Origin: an uncultured Xanthobacteraceae bacterium
Lineage (GTDB): Bacteria; Pseudomonadota; Alphaproteobacteria; Rhizobiales; Xanthobacteraceae
Length of the DNA stretch: 8,530 nt
Reading direction: 5' to 3'
Assembly (NCBI GenBank): GCA_955652195.1
Contig: CATPBC010000360.1
Coordinates: forward strand, 1 to 8,530
Under the pieces are notes generated by a model. The model did no database searches, was not told where the DNA came from, and saw only the letters and a program-made list of their open reading frames with translations. Numbering within the stretch: position 1 is the first letter of the stretch; every line of letters begins with the position of its first letter. Shown here piece after piece: positions 1-5,935 of the stretch. Both the position numbers and the translations under genes were made by a program.

Positions 1-285
1 AAACGCTGCAATCTGCAGGCTCTTCATGTAGGACAGGACGTAGAGCGGATCGGAGCCGAGAAAGACAAAATTCTCGAGCGAAAGGCCGGCAAAGAACGAT
101 CGGATTCCGCTCCAGCCGGCCGAGAGGTCGAACACCGGTGTGTACGGCGGCTGCGCGATCGCGCTCTGCGACAAGCTTATCTTGAGCACGATCAAGAACG
201 GCAGCAAAAAAAACGCGACAAGCCACGCATACGGTATCCAGACGACAAAGCCGGCCAAGCGCGATCGTCGCGGCTGCGGGTTCAT
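1..285 (-). CDS. potH: Putrescine/spermidine-type ABC transporter permease, PotH-like (N-terminal 95 residues, cut by window edge)
   Basis: Inner-membrane permease subunit of a polyamine-type ABC importer, which would form the channel with a second permease (PotI) and be driven by the ATPase encoded just upstream. Only the first 95 codons are visible; the rest lies beyond base 1. Translation begins MNPQPRRSR, followed by a hydrophobic first membrane segment at about residues 11-35 (with VAFFLLPFLIVLKISLS), then a periplasmic stretch containing QPPYTP and SDPLYVLSYMKSLQIAAF. From memory this matches E. coli PotH closely, including the PPYT and DDPLY-like motifs that separate PotH from other permeases. 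The ATG at 285-283 has GGAGG (bases 299-295 on the minus strand) 9 nt upstream. The potG stop lies 16 bp away, so the two genes are almost certainly cotranscribed. The family is well supported; the substrate (putrescine, spermidine or another cation) is less certain. Confidence 0.88.
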   Translation of the reverse strand, partial: MNPQPRRSRLAGFVVWIPYAWLVAFFLLPFLIVLKISLSQSAIAQPPYTPVFDLSAGWSGIRSFFAGLSLENFVFLGSDPLYVLSYMKSLQIAAF

Positions 286-301
286 TCGTCGCGACCTCCG
301 A

Positions 302-1459
302 TCATCGGGTCAACACGATGGCCGCTTCCGGCGCAAAGCTGAGCCAAACTTTGTCGTTCCAGCCGATGCCACGCGCGATGAGCGGCTCGGTATTAGCAAT
401 TGCCGCTTGCAGCGCAACGCCTGCCTCGCTGCGCAGCCGGTAAAGCGACAAATCTCCGAGATAACCGATGTCGACCACGGTCGCCGCGACACCGTTTTCC
501 GCGACCGTTTGTTCATGCCGCCCGACTTCGTAGCGAGTGAGACGAACTTTCTCCGGCCGCACTGCCACCCAAACGGTCGTGCCCGGCTCGATATTGATTT
601 TTCCGGCCGCGCGCAGCCGGCCCAATGCCGTGCCCTCGATCGTACCTTCATCATTGCCGACGCGGCCTTCGAACAAATTGACGCTGCCGATGAAATCCGC
701 CACCCAGCGCGAATTTGGCCGCTCGTATATTTCGGCCGGCGGCGCGACCTGGATCAGGCGGCCCCGATCCATCACCGCGATGCGATCAGCCACCGTCATC
801 GCTTCGCTTTGATCGTGGGTGACGATGATGAATGTAAGTCCGAGGCGGCGCTGCAAGTCCATAAGCTCAAATTGCGTCTCGCCGCGCAGTTTTTTATCCA
901 GTGCCGCCATCGGTTCGTCGAGCAAAAGCACCCGCGGCCGCTTGACCAGCGAGCGCGCCAGTGCGACGCGCTGGCGTTGTCCGCCCGATAATTCGTGCGG
1001 TTTGCGACGGCCGAAGCTTTCGAGCTTAACTAGCGCCAGCATGTCGGCGACGCGCGCCGCGATCTCGCTCTTGGGCAGTCCCTCCTGCTTGAGACCGAAG
1101 GCTACATTGCCCTCGACCGTGAGATGCGGAAACAAGGCGTAGCTTTGGAACATCATATTGACGGGGCGCCGGTGCGGCGGCACCGGCGCAAGATCCAGCC
1201 CGTCGAGCAGGATGCGGCCGCTCTCCGGCTGCTCAAAACCGGCGATAAGCCGCAACAGCGTTGTCTTGCCGCAGCCAGAAGGGCCAAGCAGCGCGAAGAA
1301 TTCGCCTTGATAAACTTCGAGCGAAAGTTGATTGACGGCGAGAACATCGCCGAAGCGCTTGCTTACAGCCTCGATCCGCAGCAGCGGTTGCAAATTGCGA
1401 TCGGCCCACGGTTCGAAGCCGCGCTTCGCAAATCCCGAACTTGATCTTGCGCTCGCCAT
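302..1459 (-). CDS. potG: Polyamine (putrescine-type) ABC transporter ATP-binding protein
   Basis: Cytoplasmic ATPase of the importer whose permease follows 16 bp downstream. The 385 residues match the family length (E. coli PotG is about 377). Visible motifs are Walker A GPSGCGKTT (59-67), Q-loop region MMFQSYALFPH (102-112), ABC signature LSGGQ (157-161), Walker B VLLLDEP (177-183), D-loop AALD (185-188) and H-loop histidine 215 in VTHDQSEAM. A C-terminal TOBE-type regulatory domain follows from about residue 290 (VAVRPEKVRL, then GYLGDLSLY), and the protein ends in VVLT-like IVLTR. The stretch GFEQPESGRILLDG and the FIGSVNLFEG junction are typical of PotG rather than of sugar importers. 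The start is ATG 1459-1457 with GGAG at 1467-1464. The conserved domain starts near residue 26, so the N-terminal tail is slightly long, as in E. coli PotG. The gene lies 108 bp downstream of glpD; no potF is seen between them. Confidence 0.92.
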   Translation of the reverse strand: MASARSSSGFAKRGFEPWADRNLQPLLRIEAVSKRFGDVLAVNQLSLEVYQGEFFALLGPSGCGKTTLLRLIAGFEQPESGRILLDGLDLAPVPPHRRPVNMMFQSYALFPHLTVEGNVAFGLKQEGLPKSEIAARVADMLALVKLESFGRRKPHELSGGQRQRVALARSLVKRPRVLLLDEPMAALDKKLRGETQFELMDLQRRLGLTFIIVTHDQSEAMTVADRIAVMDRGRLIQVAPPAEIYERPNSRWVADFIGSVNLFEGRVGNDEGTIEGTALGRLRAAGKINIEPGTTVWVAVRPEKVRLTRYEVGRHEQTVAENGVAATVVDIGYLGDLSLYRLRSEAGVALQAAIANTEPLIARGIGWNDKVWLSFAPEAAIVLTR

Positions 1460-1536
1460 AGTACTCCGATTGACACAGGCGCGCTGACGCCCCGCGCAAT
1501 CACGCTAATGCATTTCTATGATTCTCGGAAACAGGG

Positions 1537-1558
1537 GCGGCCCGCACCGGCGGACTGC
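1537..1558 (-). terminator. Candidate weak hairpin terminator after glpD
   Basis: Nine-base arms at 1537-1545 and 1550-1558 around a 4-base loop pair with one mismatch and one G-U pair on the minus-strand transcript. The hairpin begins 9 nt beyond the glpD stop. The transcript continues CCCTGTTTCC, so the U-run is poor. It may attenuate read-through into potG rather than stop it; no strong -35/-10 pair was recognised between here and potG. Confidence 0.3.
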
Positions 1559-1567
1559 ACCTCCCGG

Positions 1568-3064
1568 TCAAGGAGGCGTGGCCGGCTGCGGCTGGGCTAT
1601 GAAGCGCTCGAGCGCTTCGACCTGCGCGGGAGAGAACCGCAGCCCCAGCTTCGAACGCCGCCATAACACATCGTCCGCAGTCTGTGCCCATTCCTTGCGC
1701 ATCAAGTAGCGAACTTCGGCTGCAGTGAGATCGGCGCCAAACCACGTTCCGAAGTCGTCCATGCGGCTCACTTTGTCGAGCACGCGCTCCACGCGTGTGC
1801 CGTAAGCGCGCACCAAGCGTTGCGTATGCTCCACGTTCAGGAATGGCCAACCGCGCCGCGTGCGTTCAACCAGCGTCTCGATGCCGTCATAGACAAAATC
1901 GCCGCCGGGCAAATGGCTTTTCGCCGTCCACGGCCGCGAATGCGGGAAAAAGTGCCGCAAGCGCGCCAGCACTTGTTCGGCGAGGCGCCGGTAGGTTGTG
2001 ATCTTGCCGCCATAGACCGTTAACAGCGGCGCTTCGCCGTAGCGCTCGTCGAGGATCAACTCGTAGTCGCGTCCGACATCCTGCGCTTTGCGCGCGCCAT
2101 CGTCGTAAAGCGAGCGCACCCCGGCGAAAGCCCAAACGACATCGGCAGCCCCGAGCTCGGTGCGGAAATACTCGTTCACGACTTGGCAGAGATAGTCGAT
2201 CTCTTGACCGGTCGGCAGCGCCATAGACGGATCGCCGGTGAACACTTGGTCCGTAGTGCCGATCAGCGTGAACTCGCCCTCGAATGGGATAGCAAAGACA
2301 ACCCGCCCATCCGCGGCTTGCAAGATGTAAGCGCGATCGTGCTCGTACAGGCGCCGCACCACGATATGGCTGCCCTTATCGAGCCGCAGCCGGCGGGCCG
2401 GCTCTTGGCGCAACACAGTTTCGGCGAATATTTCGTTCCAAGCTCCGGCAGCGTTTATCAGAATCCGGGCGGACACGACATCGCGCTGGCCGTGCGCGAT
2501 CAGCACGAGCCGCCACACATCGCCACGTTCGGCGCGCACGCAGCGGGTGCGAGTACGGATCACGGCGCCGCGTTCGGCGGCGTCGACGGCATTGAGCACG
2601 ACAAGCCGTGCGTCGTCGGCAAAGCAGTCGGAATATTCGAAGGCGTGATGAAATCGCGCTTTGAGCGGCAACCCCGCCGCATCGGTTACGAGGTCGACCT
2701 CGCGGGTGCCCGGCAGGATTTTGCGCCAACCGATCCAATCGTAAACCAGAAGCCCGAGCCGCAGCAGCGTCGCTGAGCGTCGCGCTTCATTGATCGGCAG
2801 CACGAAACGGATCGGCCTGATCAAGTGTGGCGCGGCCCGCAATAGCACTTCGCGTTCACGCAGCGCCTCGTGCACCAGCCGAAATTCGCCGTGTTCGAGA
2901 TAGCGCAGACCGCCGTGGATCAGCTTTGAGGAAGCAGACGATGTGCCGGAGGCGAGGTCGTTCTGCTCGATCAGCACCACACGCAGACCGCGGCCGGCGG
3001 CGTCCCGCGCAATCCCCGTGCCATTGATGCCGCCGCCGACGACAGCGAGATCGAAATCAGCCAC
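1568..3064 (-). CDS. glpD: FAD-dependent glycerol-3-phosphate dehydrogenase (aerobic, quinone-linked)
   Basis: Oxidises sn-glycerol 3-phosphate to dihydroxyacetone phosphate and passes electrons to membrane quinone; the family is a peripheral inner-membrane flavoprotein. The 498 residues match E. coli GlpD (501). The N-terminal Rossmann FAD motif VVGGGINGTGIARDAAGRG is at 8-26, followed by E33, which would bind ribose. The family block SSASSKLIHGGLRYLEHGEF is at 42-61 with H50 and R54; GVRSLYDD is at 315-322 with R317; YGGKITTYRRLAEQ is at 351-364 with K354. These positions coincide with the E. coli numbering of substrate-pocket residues as I recall it. The usual GVRPL reads GVRSL here, a mild deviation. 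A C-terminal helical domain runs from about 390. The start is GTG 3064-3062 with AAAGGAG (3077-3071) 5 nt upstream, giving MADFDLAVVGGG. The gene is divergent from the SDR gene. No glycerol kinase or glycerol facilitator gene is in the window. Confidence 0.95.
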   Translation of the reverse strand: MADFDLAVVGGGINGTGIARDAAGRGLRVVLIEQNDLASGTSSASSKLIHGGLRYLEHGEFRLVHEALREREVLLRAAPHLIRPIRFVLPINEARRSATLLRLGLLVYDWIGWRKILPGTREVDLVTDAAGLPLKARFHHAFEYSDCFADDARLVVLNAVDAAERGAVIRTRTRCVRAERGDVWRLVLIAHGQRDVVSARILINAAGAWNEIFAETVLRQEPARRLRLDKGSHIVVRRLYEHDRAYILQAADGRVVFAIPFEGEFTLIGTTDQVFTGDPSMALPTGQEIDYLCQVVNEYFRTELGAADVVWAFAGVRSLYDDGARKAQDVGRDYELILDERYGEAPLLTVYGGKITTYRRLAEQVLARLRHFFPHSRPWTAKSHLPGGDFVYDGIETLVERTRRGWPFLNVEHTQRLVRAYGTRVERVLDKVSRMDDFGTWFGADLTAAEVRYLMRKEWAQTADDVLWRRSKLGLRFSPAQVEALERFIAQPQPATPP

Positions 3065-3152
3065 TGCTGCTCCTTTCGATCAGAATATCAAAATCCGGAG
3101 CACGGCCTTGCCTCGACTGCAAGATCGGCGAATGATGTCGGGGGACAGAACT
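3065..3152. promoter_or_regulatory. Divergent intergenic region between glpD and the SDR gene
   Basis: These 88 bases must hold the 5' signals of both divergent genes: the glpD ribosome binding site on the minus strand (3077-3071) and the SDR ribosome binding site (3140-3145). A pair TTGCCT/AATGAT with a 17-nt spacer exists on the plus strand, but it would start transcription inside the SDR ribosome binding site, so I do not call it. I saw no clear operator palindrome. The call rests on gene layout, not on a recognised promoter. Confidence 0.35.
3140..3145 (+). promoter_or_regulatory. Ribosome binding site deciding the SDR start
   Basis: GGGGGA lies 7 nt before ATG 3153. Upstream in-frame ATGs at 3132 and 3135 have no such site, and a start further upstream would run into glpD. 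The SDR nucleotide-binding motif falls at the normal distance from the ATG at 3153. Confidence 0.6.
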
Positions 3153-3890
3153 ATGGACTTTCGCAATCGTCATATCGTCGTTACCGGCGGCGCCGGGGCG
3201 CTCGGCACAGCTGTAGTCGTGCAGTTGATCGATGCCGGCGCCGTCTGTCACGTGCCTTGCATGGACGAGGCGGAGGCGGCGCGTTTTCGCTTGCGCGATC
3301 ATCGGCAGGTCAAGCTGACTGTCACCGGGTCGCTAGCCGACGAGGCGGCCATCGAGCGGCTCTATCGCGGCGTGACGCCGCTCTGGGGTTCGATCCACAT
3401 CGCCGGCGGCTTTGCCGCCGCGGCTTTGCGTGACACCGAGCTTGCCACGATCCGGCAGCAGTTCGAAATGAACCTGCTCAGCTGCATGTTGTGCTGCCGG
3501 GCCGCTATCCGCGCCATGACTGGCGGCGCAATGACTGGTAGCGCAATGACTGGCAGCGCAACGACTGGCGGCGGGCGGATCGTCAATGTAGCCGCGCGCC
3601 CGGCGCTGGAATGGCGGGGCGGCGCGGGCATGACCGCCTATACGGTGAGCAAAGCTGGCGTCGCGGCGCTCACCGTGGCGCTCGCCGAGGAAGTCGCCAA
3701 GGACGGCATTCTGGTCAATGCCGTTGCGCCTTCGATCATGGATACGCCGGCCAATCGGCAGGCCATGCCGAAAGCCGATCATGCGCTATGGCCCAAGGTC
3801 GAAGAGGTGGCAGCGACGATCACGTTTCTCGCTTCCCCGGAGAATCGCGTCACCCGCGGCGCGATCGTGCCGGTTTACGGAAAATCGTGA
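3153..3890 (+). CDS. SDR-family NAD(P)-dependent oxidoreductase with an atypical active site
   Basis: A 245-residue single-domain Rossmann protein of the short-chain dehydrogenase/reductase superfamily; the substrate is unknown. Nucleotide motif TGGAGALG is at 11-18. The usual NNAG after strand 4 reads HIAGGF (82-87). N107 in MNLL is the conserved helix-4 asparagine. The catalytic YxxxK is Y163/K167 in AYTVSKAG. The strand-5 end reads IVNVAAR: the serine of the usual NVSS appears to be Ala148, and the loop to Tyr163 is about two residues longer than in FabG-type enzymes. The C-terminus VTRGAIVPVYGKS is typical of SDR proteins annotated only as oxidoreductases. Residues 121-140 are a four-fold AMTG(G/S)-type repeat encoded by a tandem DNA repeat between helix E and strand 5. 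The gene converges on the VOC gene with 16 bp between stop codons. Fold is certain; activity is not, and a reductase using other residues remains possible. Confidence 0.85.
   Translation: MDFRNRHIVVTGGAGALGTAVVVQLIDAGAVCHVPCMDEAEAARFRLRDHRQVKLTVTGSLADEAAIERLYRGVTPLWGSIHIAGGFAAAALRDTELATIRQQFEMNLLSCMLCCRAAIRAMTGGAMTGSAMTGSATTGGGRIVNVAARPALEWRGGAGMTAYTVSKAGVAALTVALAEEVAKDGILVNAVAPSIMDTPANRQAMPKADHALWPKVEEVAATITFLASPENRVTRGAIVPVYGKS
3513..3572 (+). repeat. Four tandem 15-bp repeats inside the SDR coding sequence
   Basis: Units start at 3513, 3528, 3543 and 3558, with a consensus close to gcaatgactggcagc. Differences between units are single bases (GCC/GCA, ATG/ACG, GGC/GGT, GGC/AGC). The unit length is a multiple of three and the array is in frame, encoding AMTGG, AMTGS, AMTGS, ATTGG (residues 121-140). 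It ends just before strand 5 of the fold. It looks like a recent slippage expansion in a surface loop; copy number may vary between strains. Confidence 0.9.
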
Positions 3891-3906
3891 GGGGCGGCGC
3901 GATTTG

Positions 3907-4320
3907 CTAATATCCCGCCCACAGTCCCGGCGTCGCCAGTTCAAGCAAATGGCCGTCCGGATCGCGGAAATAAATGCTGTCGCCGCCGCGCGGCCAATGC
4001 GTGCGGCCTTCGATCGCGACGCCGGCATCCTTCAACCGCTCTTCCCAGACATCGCACTCATCTGCGGCGATGGAAAAGGCGATGTGCACCGGGCCAGCCC
4101 CGTCGTGCGGCGGAATCGTGCCGCCGGGGAGATGCACCGTATCCAAGGAATGGCCGCGCAAGAACAATAACAGCACGCCGCGATGACCGACGTCGTAGGC
4201 GCAAAGCCGTGGGTCGCGATAAATGCTGTTTAACCCGAGGACCTGTTCGTAGAATGGGCAGGCGCGCTCGAATGCGTCGACATAGAGCGCTGTTTCCAGG
4301 ACCCCGAGGAGAGCAGGCAT
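3907..4320 (-). CDS. VOC-superfamily protein (glyoxalase/bleomycin resistance/dioxygenase fold)
   Basis: A small metal-binding protein of 137 residues built from two beta-alpha-beta-beta-beta modules. The first runs about 5-60 (LLGVLETALYV, then FYEQVLGL at 23-30); the second runs about 75-133 (GPVHIAFSI, then YFRDPDGHLLELATPGLW). Probable metal ligands are Glu9 in LETALYV, His79 in PVHIAF and Glu127 in LLELATP. The segment LPGGTIPPHDG (64-74) is characteristic of a widespread bacterial subgroup annotated only as VOC family. It is not recognisable as methylmalonyl-CoA epimerase or lactoylglutathione lyase. The start at ATG 4320-4318 is preferred over an upstream ATG at 4365 because GGAGG lies 7 nt before it and the domain begins at once. 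It lies 109 bp downstream of the malonyl-CoA decarboxylase gene on the same strand, so it may be cotranscribed. Substrate unknown. Confidence 0.88.
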   Translation of the reverse strand: MPALLGVLETALYVDAFERACPFYEQVLGLNSIYRDPRLCAYDVGHRGVLLLFLRGHSLDTVHLPGGTIPPHDGAGPVHIAFSIAADECDVWEERLKDAGVAIEGRTHWPRGGDSIYFRDPDGHLLELATPGLWAGY

Positions 4321-4327
4321 TTCGCTG

Positions 4328-4332
4328 CCTCC
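4328..4332 (-). promoter_or_regulatory. Ribosome binding site deciding the VOC start
   Basis: GGAGG on the minus strand lies 7 nt before ATG 4320. This selects the 137-residue product over a 152-residue version starting at 4365, whose extra 15 residues (MGRIMAVPRENGGSE) resemble no part of the fold. Confidence 0.7.
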
Positions 4333-4429
4333 GTTTTCGCGCGGCACTGCCATGATGCGGCCCACTCGGCCGCGCCTTCAGGATAGAACTGGCTACGGCG
4401 CGGCATCCAGAGCCGATGCGGAGCGATGG

Positions 4430-5791
4430 CTATCCCGCTACCGGAACGATTTCCCGCTCCGGGATATTTACCAGCCGAGTCACGGTGCTGGCAGCGACGA
4501 CGGCGCGGTGCTGCGCATAGGCCTCGTGATTGCGCTCGATATAATCGAGATCGTAGAGGTAATTCACCATCAGCCCGTAGGATTGCTTCAGCGCCCGCTC
4601 GGACGTGTCGGCGAGCCAATCGAGCCGCTCAAGCCGCGCGCCATTGCCGAGATGGAAACGGGCGACGGCGTCAACGGGGAGGCTGCGGCCATTGCGCGCG
4701 CGCAAATAATACCAAGCCGCCGCGCGAATGAACGGTTCGCGCATTGGTTCGGCGAGCTCGGGCGATCGCCACCAGCCGTCTGTGTCAAGAGCCGAAAGCG
4801 CTTCGCGGTCGCCATCGTCGAGCGCGGCGGAGCGGCCGTTGGCGCGCTCGCGGTTGAGCCATTCGGCGAAGTTCGGCGCCGGCGACAGCGTCACAAAGGC
4901 ACCGACGCTCGGAATCTCGCGGGAAACTTCCTCGACCACCTGCTTGATCAGAAAATGGCCGAAGGTCACGCCGGCCAGACCGCGCTGACAATTGGTGATC
5001 GAATAGAACACCGCGGTGGTGGCACGCTGCGGTTCGACGGGATCGCGCTTGTCCGAGAGAATCGGCGCGATGGCGCCGGGTATAGCGCGGGTCAGCGCCA
5101 CTTCGACGAAGATCAGCGGCTCGTCGACCAGCGCCGGATGAAAGAACGCATAGCAGCGGCGATCCGGCGGATCGATACGCCGGCGCAAATCGGCCCAGTC
5201 GCTGATCTCATGGACTGCTTCATACCGGATGATCTTTTCCAGGATCGCCGCCGAGGTCGACCAGTCGATGCGGCGCAGCACCAAGAACCCGCGGTTGAAC
5301 CATGACGAGAACAAGTGAACGAAGTCGTTGTCGACGACGCCGAGATCGTCGCGGTGATCCATCGCGTCGAGCAGTTGCTCGCGCATGCGCACCAGTGCTG
5401 CGGTCCCTCCGGGGGCGAGATTAAGACGCCGAAACAGCTCCAGCCGCCGCGGCTCGCTGCCGACATGAAGCGCGGCGGCGGTCTCGTCAGACGGCGATTG
5501 ACGCCAAGCGGCGATCGCGCGCTCGATGGTCGGCCGGTCGTGACCGAAGGTCCTGGCAAGGGATTCGAAGAAGGCGATGCGCGGTCCGGTGGTCAGTTCG
5601 GTGTAGCGCGCGAGTATTTCTTGCGCCAGCGCTACGCCGGACGCCTCGCCGCGGCCGGACAGTAAGTCCTCGCATAGTTCGATCAGACCCGCCGAACGTT
5701 CATGGGCCGCTTCGCGCCGCTCGCGCTTGATTAATGCGCGGCTGCGATCCGCGATGCTTTGCAGCATTTCGCTGAAAAAGGTGGTGTTCAC
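4430..5791 (-). CDS. Malonyl-CoA decarboxylase (MCD family, MatA-like)
   Basis: Converts malonyl-CoA to acetyl-CoA and CO2. Bacterial relatives, named matA in Rhizobium malonate operons, are also reported to act on methylmalonyl-CoA. The 453 residues match bacterial MCD. A helical N-terminal domain (about 1-175) contains FNRGFLVLRRIDWSTSA (165-181). The C-terminal GNAT-like domain (about 176-450) contains YAFFHPALVDEPLIFVEVAL (214-233), FYSITNCQRGLAGVTFGHFL (262-281), TLSPAPNF (301-308, S303 the likely catalytic serine) and ARFHLGNGARLERLDW (377-392, H380 the likely catalytic histidine). It ends with a family-typical YDLDYIERNHEAY segment. The start is GTG 5791-5789, preceded by a weak GGATGGGATGA region; no in-frame ATG lies between the upstream stop and this codon. 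It is divergent from a CaiB/BaiF CoA-transferase and followed by a VOC gene. matB (malonyl-CoA synthetase) and matC (carrier) are not in the window. Confidence 0.95.
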   Translation of the reverse strand: MNTTFFSEMLQSIADRSRALIKRERREAAHERSAGLIELCEDLLSGRGEASGVALAQEILARYTELTTGPRIAFFESLARTFGHDRPTIERAIAAWRQSPSDETAAALHVGSEPRRLELFRRLNLAPGGTAALVRMREQLLDAMDHRDDLGVVDNDFVHLFSSWFNRGFLVLRRIDWSTSAAILEKIIRYEAVHEISDWADLRRRIDPPDRRCYAFFHPALVDEPLIFVEVALTRAIPGAIAPILSDKRDPVEPQRATTAVFYSITNCQRGLAGVTFGHFLIKQVVEEVSREIPSVGAFVTLSPAPNFAEWLNRERANGRSAALDDGDREALSALDTDGWWRSPELAEPMREPFIRAAAWYYLRARNGRSLPVDAVARFHLGNGARLERLDWLADTSERALKQSYGLMVNYLYDLDYIERNHEAYAQHRAVVAASTVTRLVNIPEREIVPVAG

Positions 5792-5900
5792 CGCGTCATC
5801 CCATCCGGCAAGGTTTTAGCTAGTGATGCACGCCGGTAATGACAAGCTCGCGAATAGTTAACGGTAGACAAACAGCCGGCCGTTGGGCAGTTAAGCCCCG

Positions 5901-5918
5901 GCGCGGCACCCGCCGCGC
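5901..5918 (+). promoter_or_regulatory. Perfect GC hairpin in the leader of the CoA-transferase gene
   Basis: Arms gcgcggc (5901-5907) and gccgcgc (5912-5918) pair perfectly around a 4-base accc loop. The hairpin ends 7 nt before the GGAG of the ribosome binding site and has no T-run, so it is not a normal terminator. It could affect translation initiation or mRNA stability, or be a chance result of high GC. Confidence 0.4.
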
Positions 5919-5925
5919 AGCTTGT

Positions 5926-5929
5926 GGAG
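5926..5929 (+). promoter_or_regulatory. Ribosome binding site deciding the CoA-transferase start
   Basis: GGAG lies 6 nt before ATG 5936. The alternative GTG at 5924 overlaps this site and would add only MEWL. The protein family normally starts close to the PLAGLRVLEL segment, which follows ATG 5936 directly. Confidence 0.7.
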
Positions 5930-5935
5930 TGGCTT

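Larger units (their letters stand above)
5792..5935. promoter_or_regulatory. Divergent regulatory region between malonyl-CoA decarboxylase and CoA-transferase genes
   Basis: 144 bases must carry both promoters. On the minus strand TTGTCA (5845-5840) is a good -35-like box, but the hexamer 17 nt on is only TAGCTA. On the plus strand TAGACA (5865-5870) has no acceptable -10. AGTTAA occurs twice as a direct repeat (5856-5861 and 5889-5894), 33 bp apart or about three helical turns, a possible but unproven regulator site. The MatR-type operator as I remember it (ATTGTATACAAT) is absent. Confidence 0.4.

Noticed and set aside
140..991. Plus-strand open frame of 283 codons opposite potH and potG
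   Set aside because: It spans the potG/potH junction in antisense and shows no family resemblance; both minus-strand genes have full motif sets.
2183..2776. Plus-strand open frame of 197 codons inside glpD
   Set aside because: Antisense shadow of glpD, whose FAD and substrate motifs are intact.
3112..3136. TTGCCT-N17-AATGAT as a sigma-70 promoter for the SDR gene
   Set aside because: Each box matches only 4 of 6, and the start point would fall within the ribosome binding site, leaving an unworkable leader.
4357..4373. Inverted repeat gcggcc-cactc-ggccgc between MCD and the VOC gene, as a terminator
   Set aside because: The stem is perfect but only 6 bp, and no T-run follows on either strand; the two genes may well be cotranscribed through it.
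4352..5305. Plus-strand open frame of 317 codons opposite malonyl-CoA decarboxylase
   Set aside because: It lies wholly antisense to a gene with clear family motifs, has low-complexity Arg/Ala/Gly-rich content with no recognisable domain, and is explained by high-GC codon bias leaving the opposite strand open.
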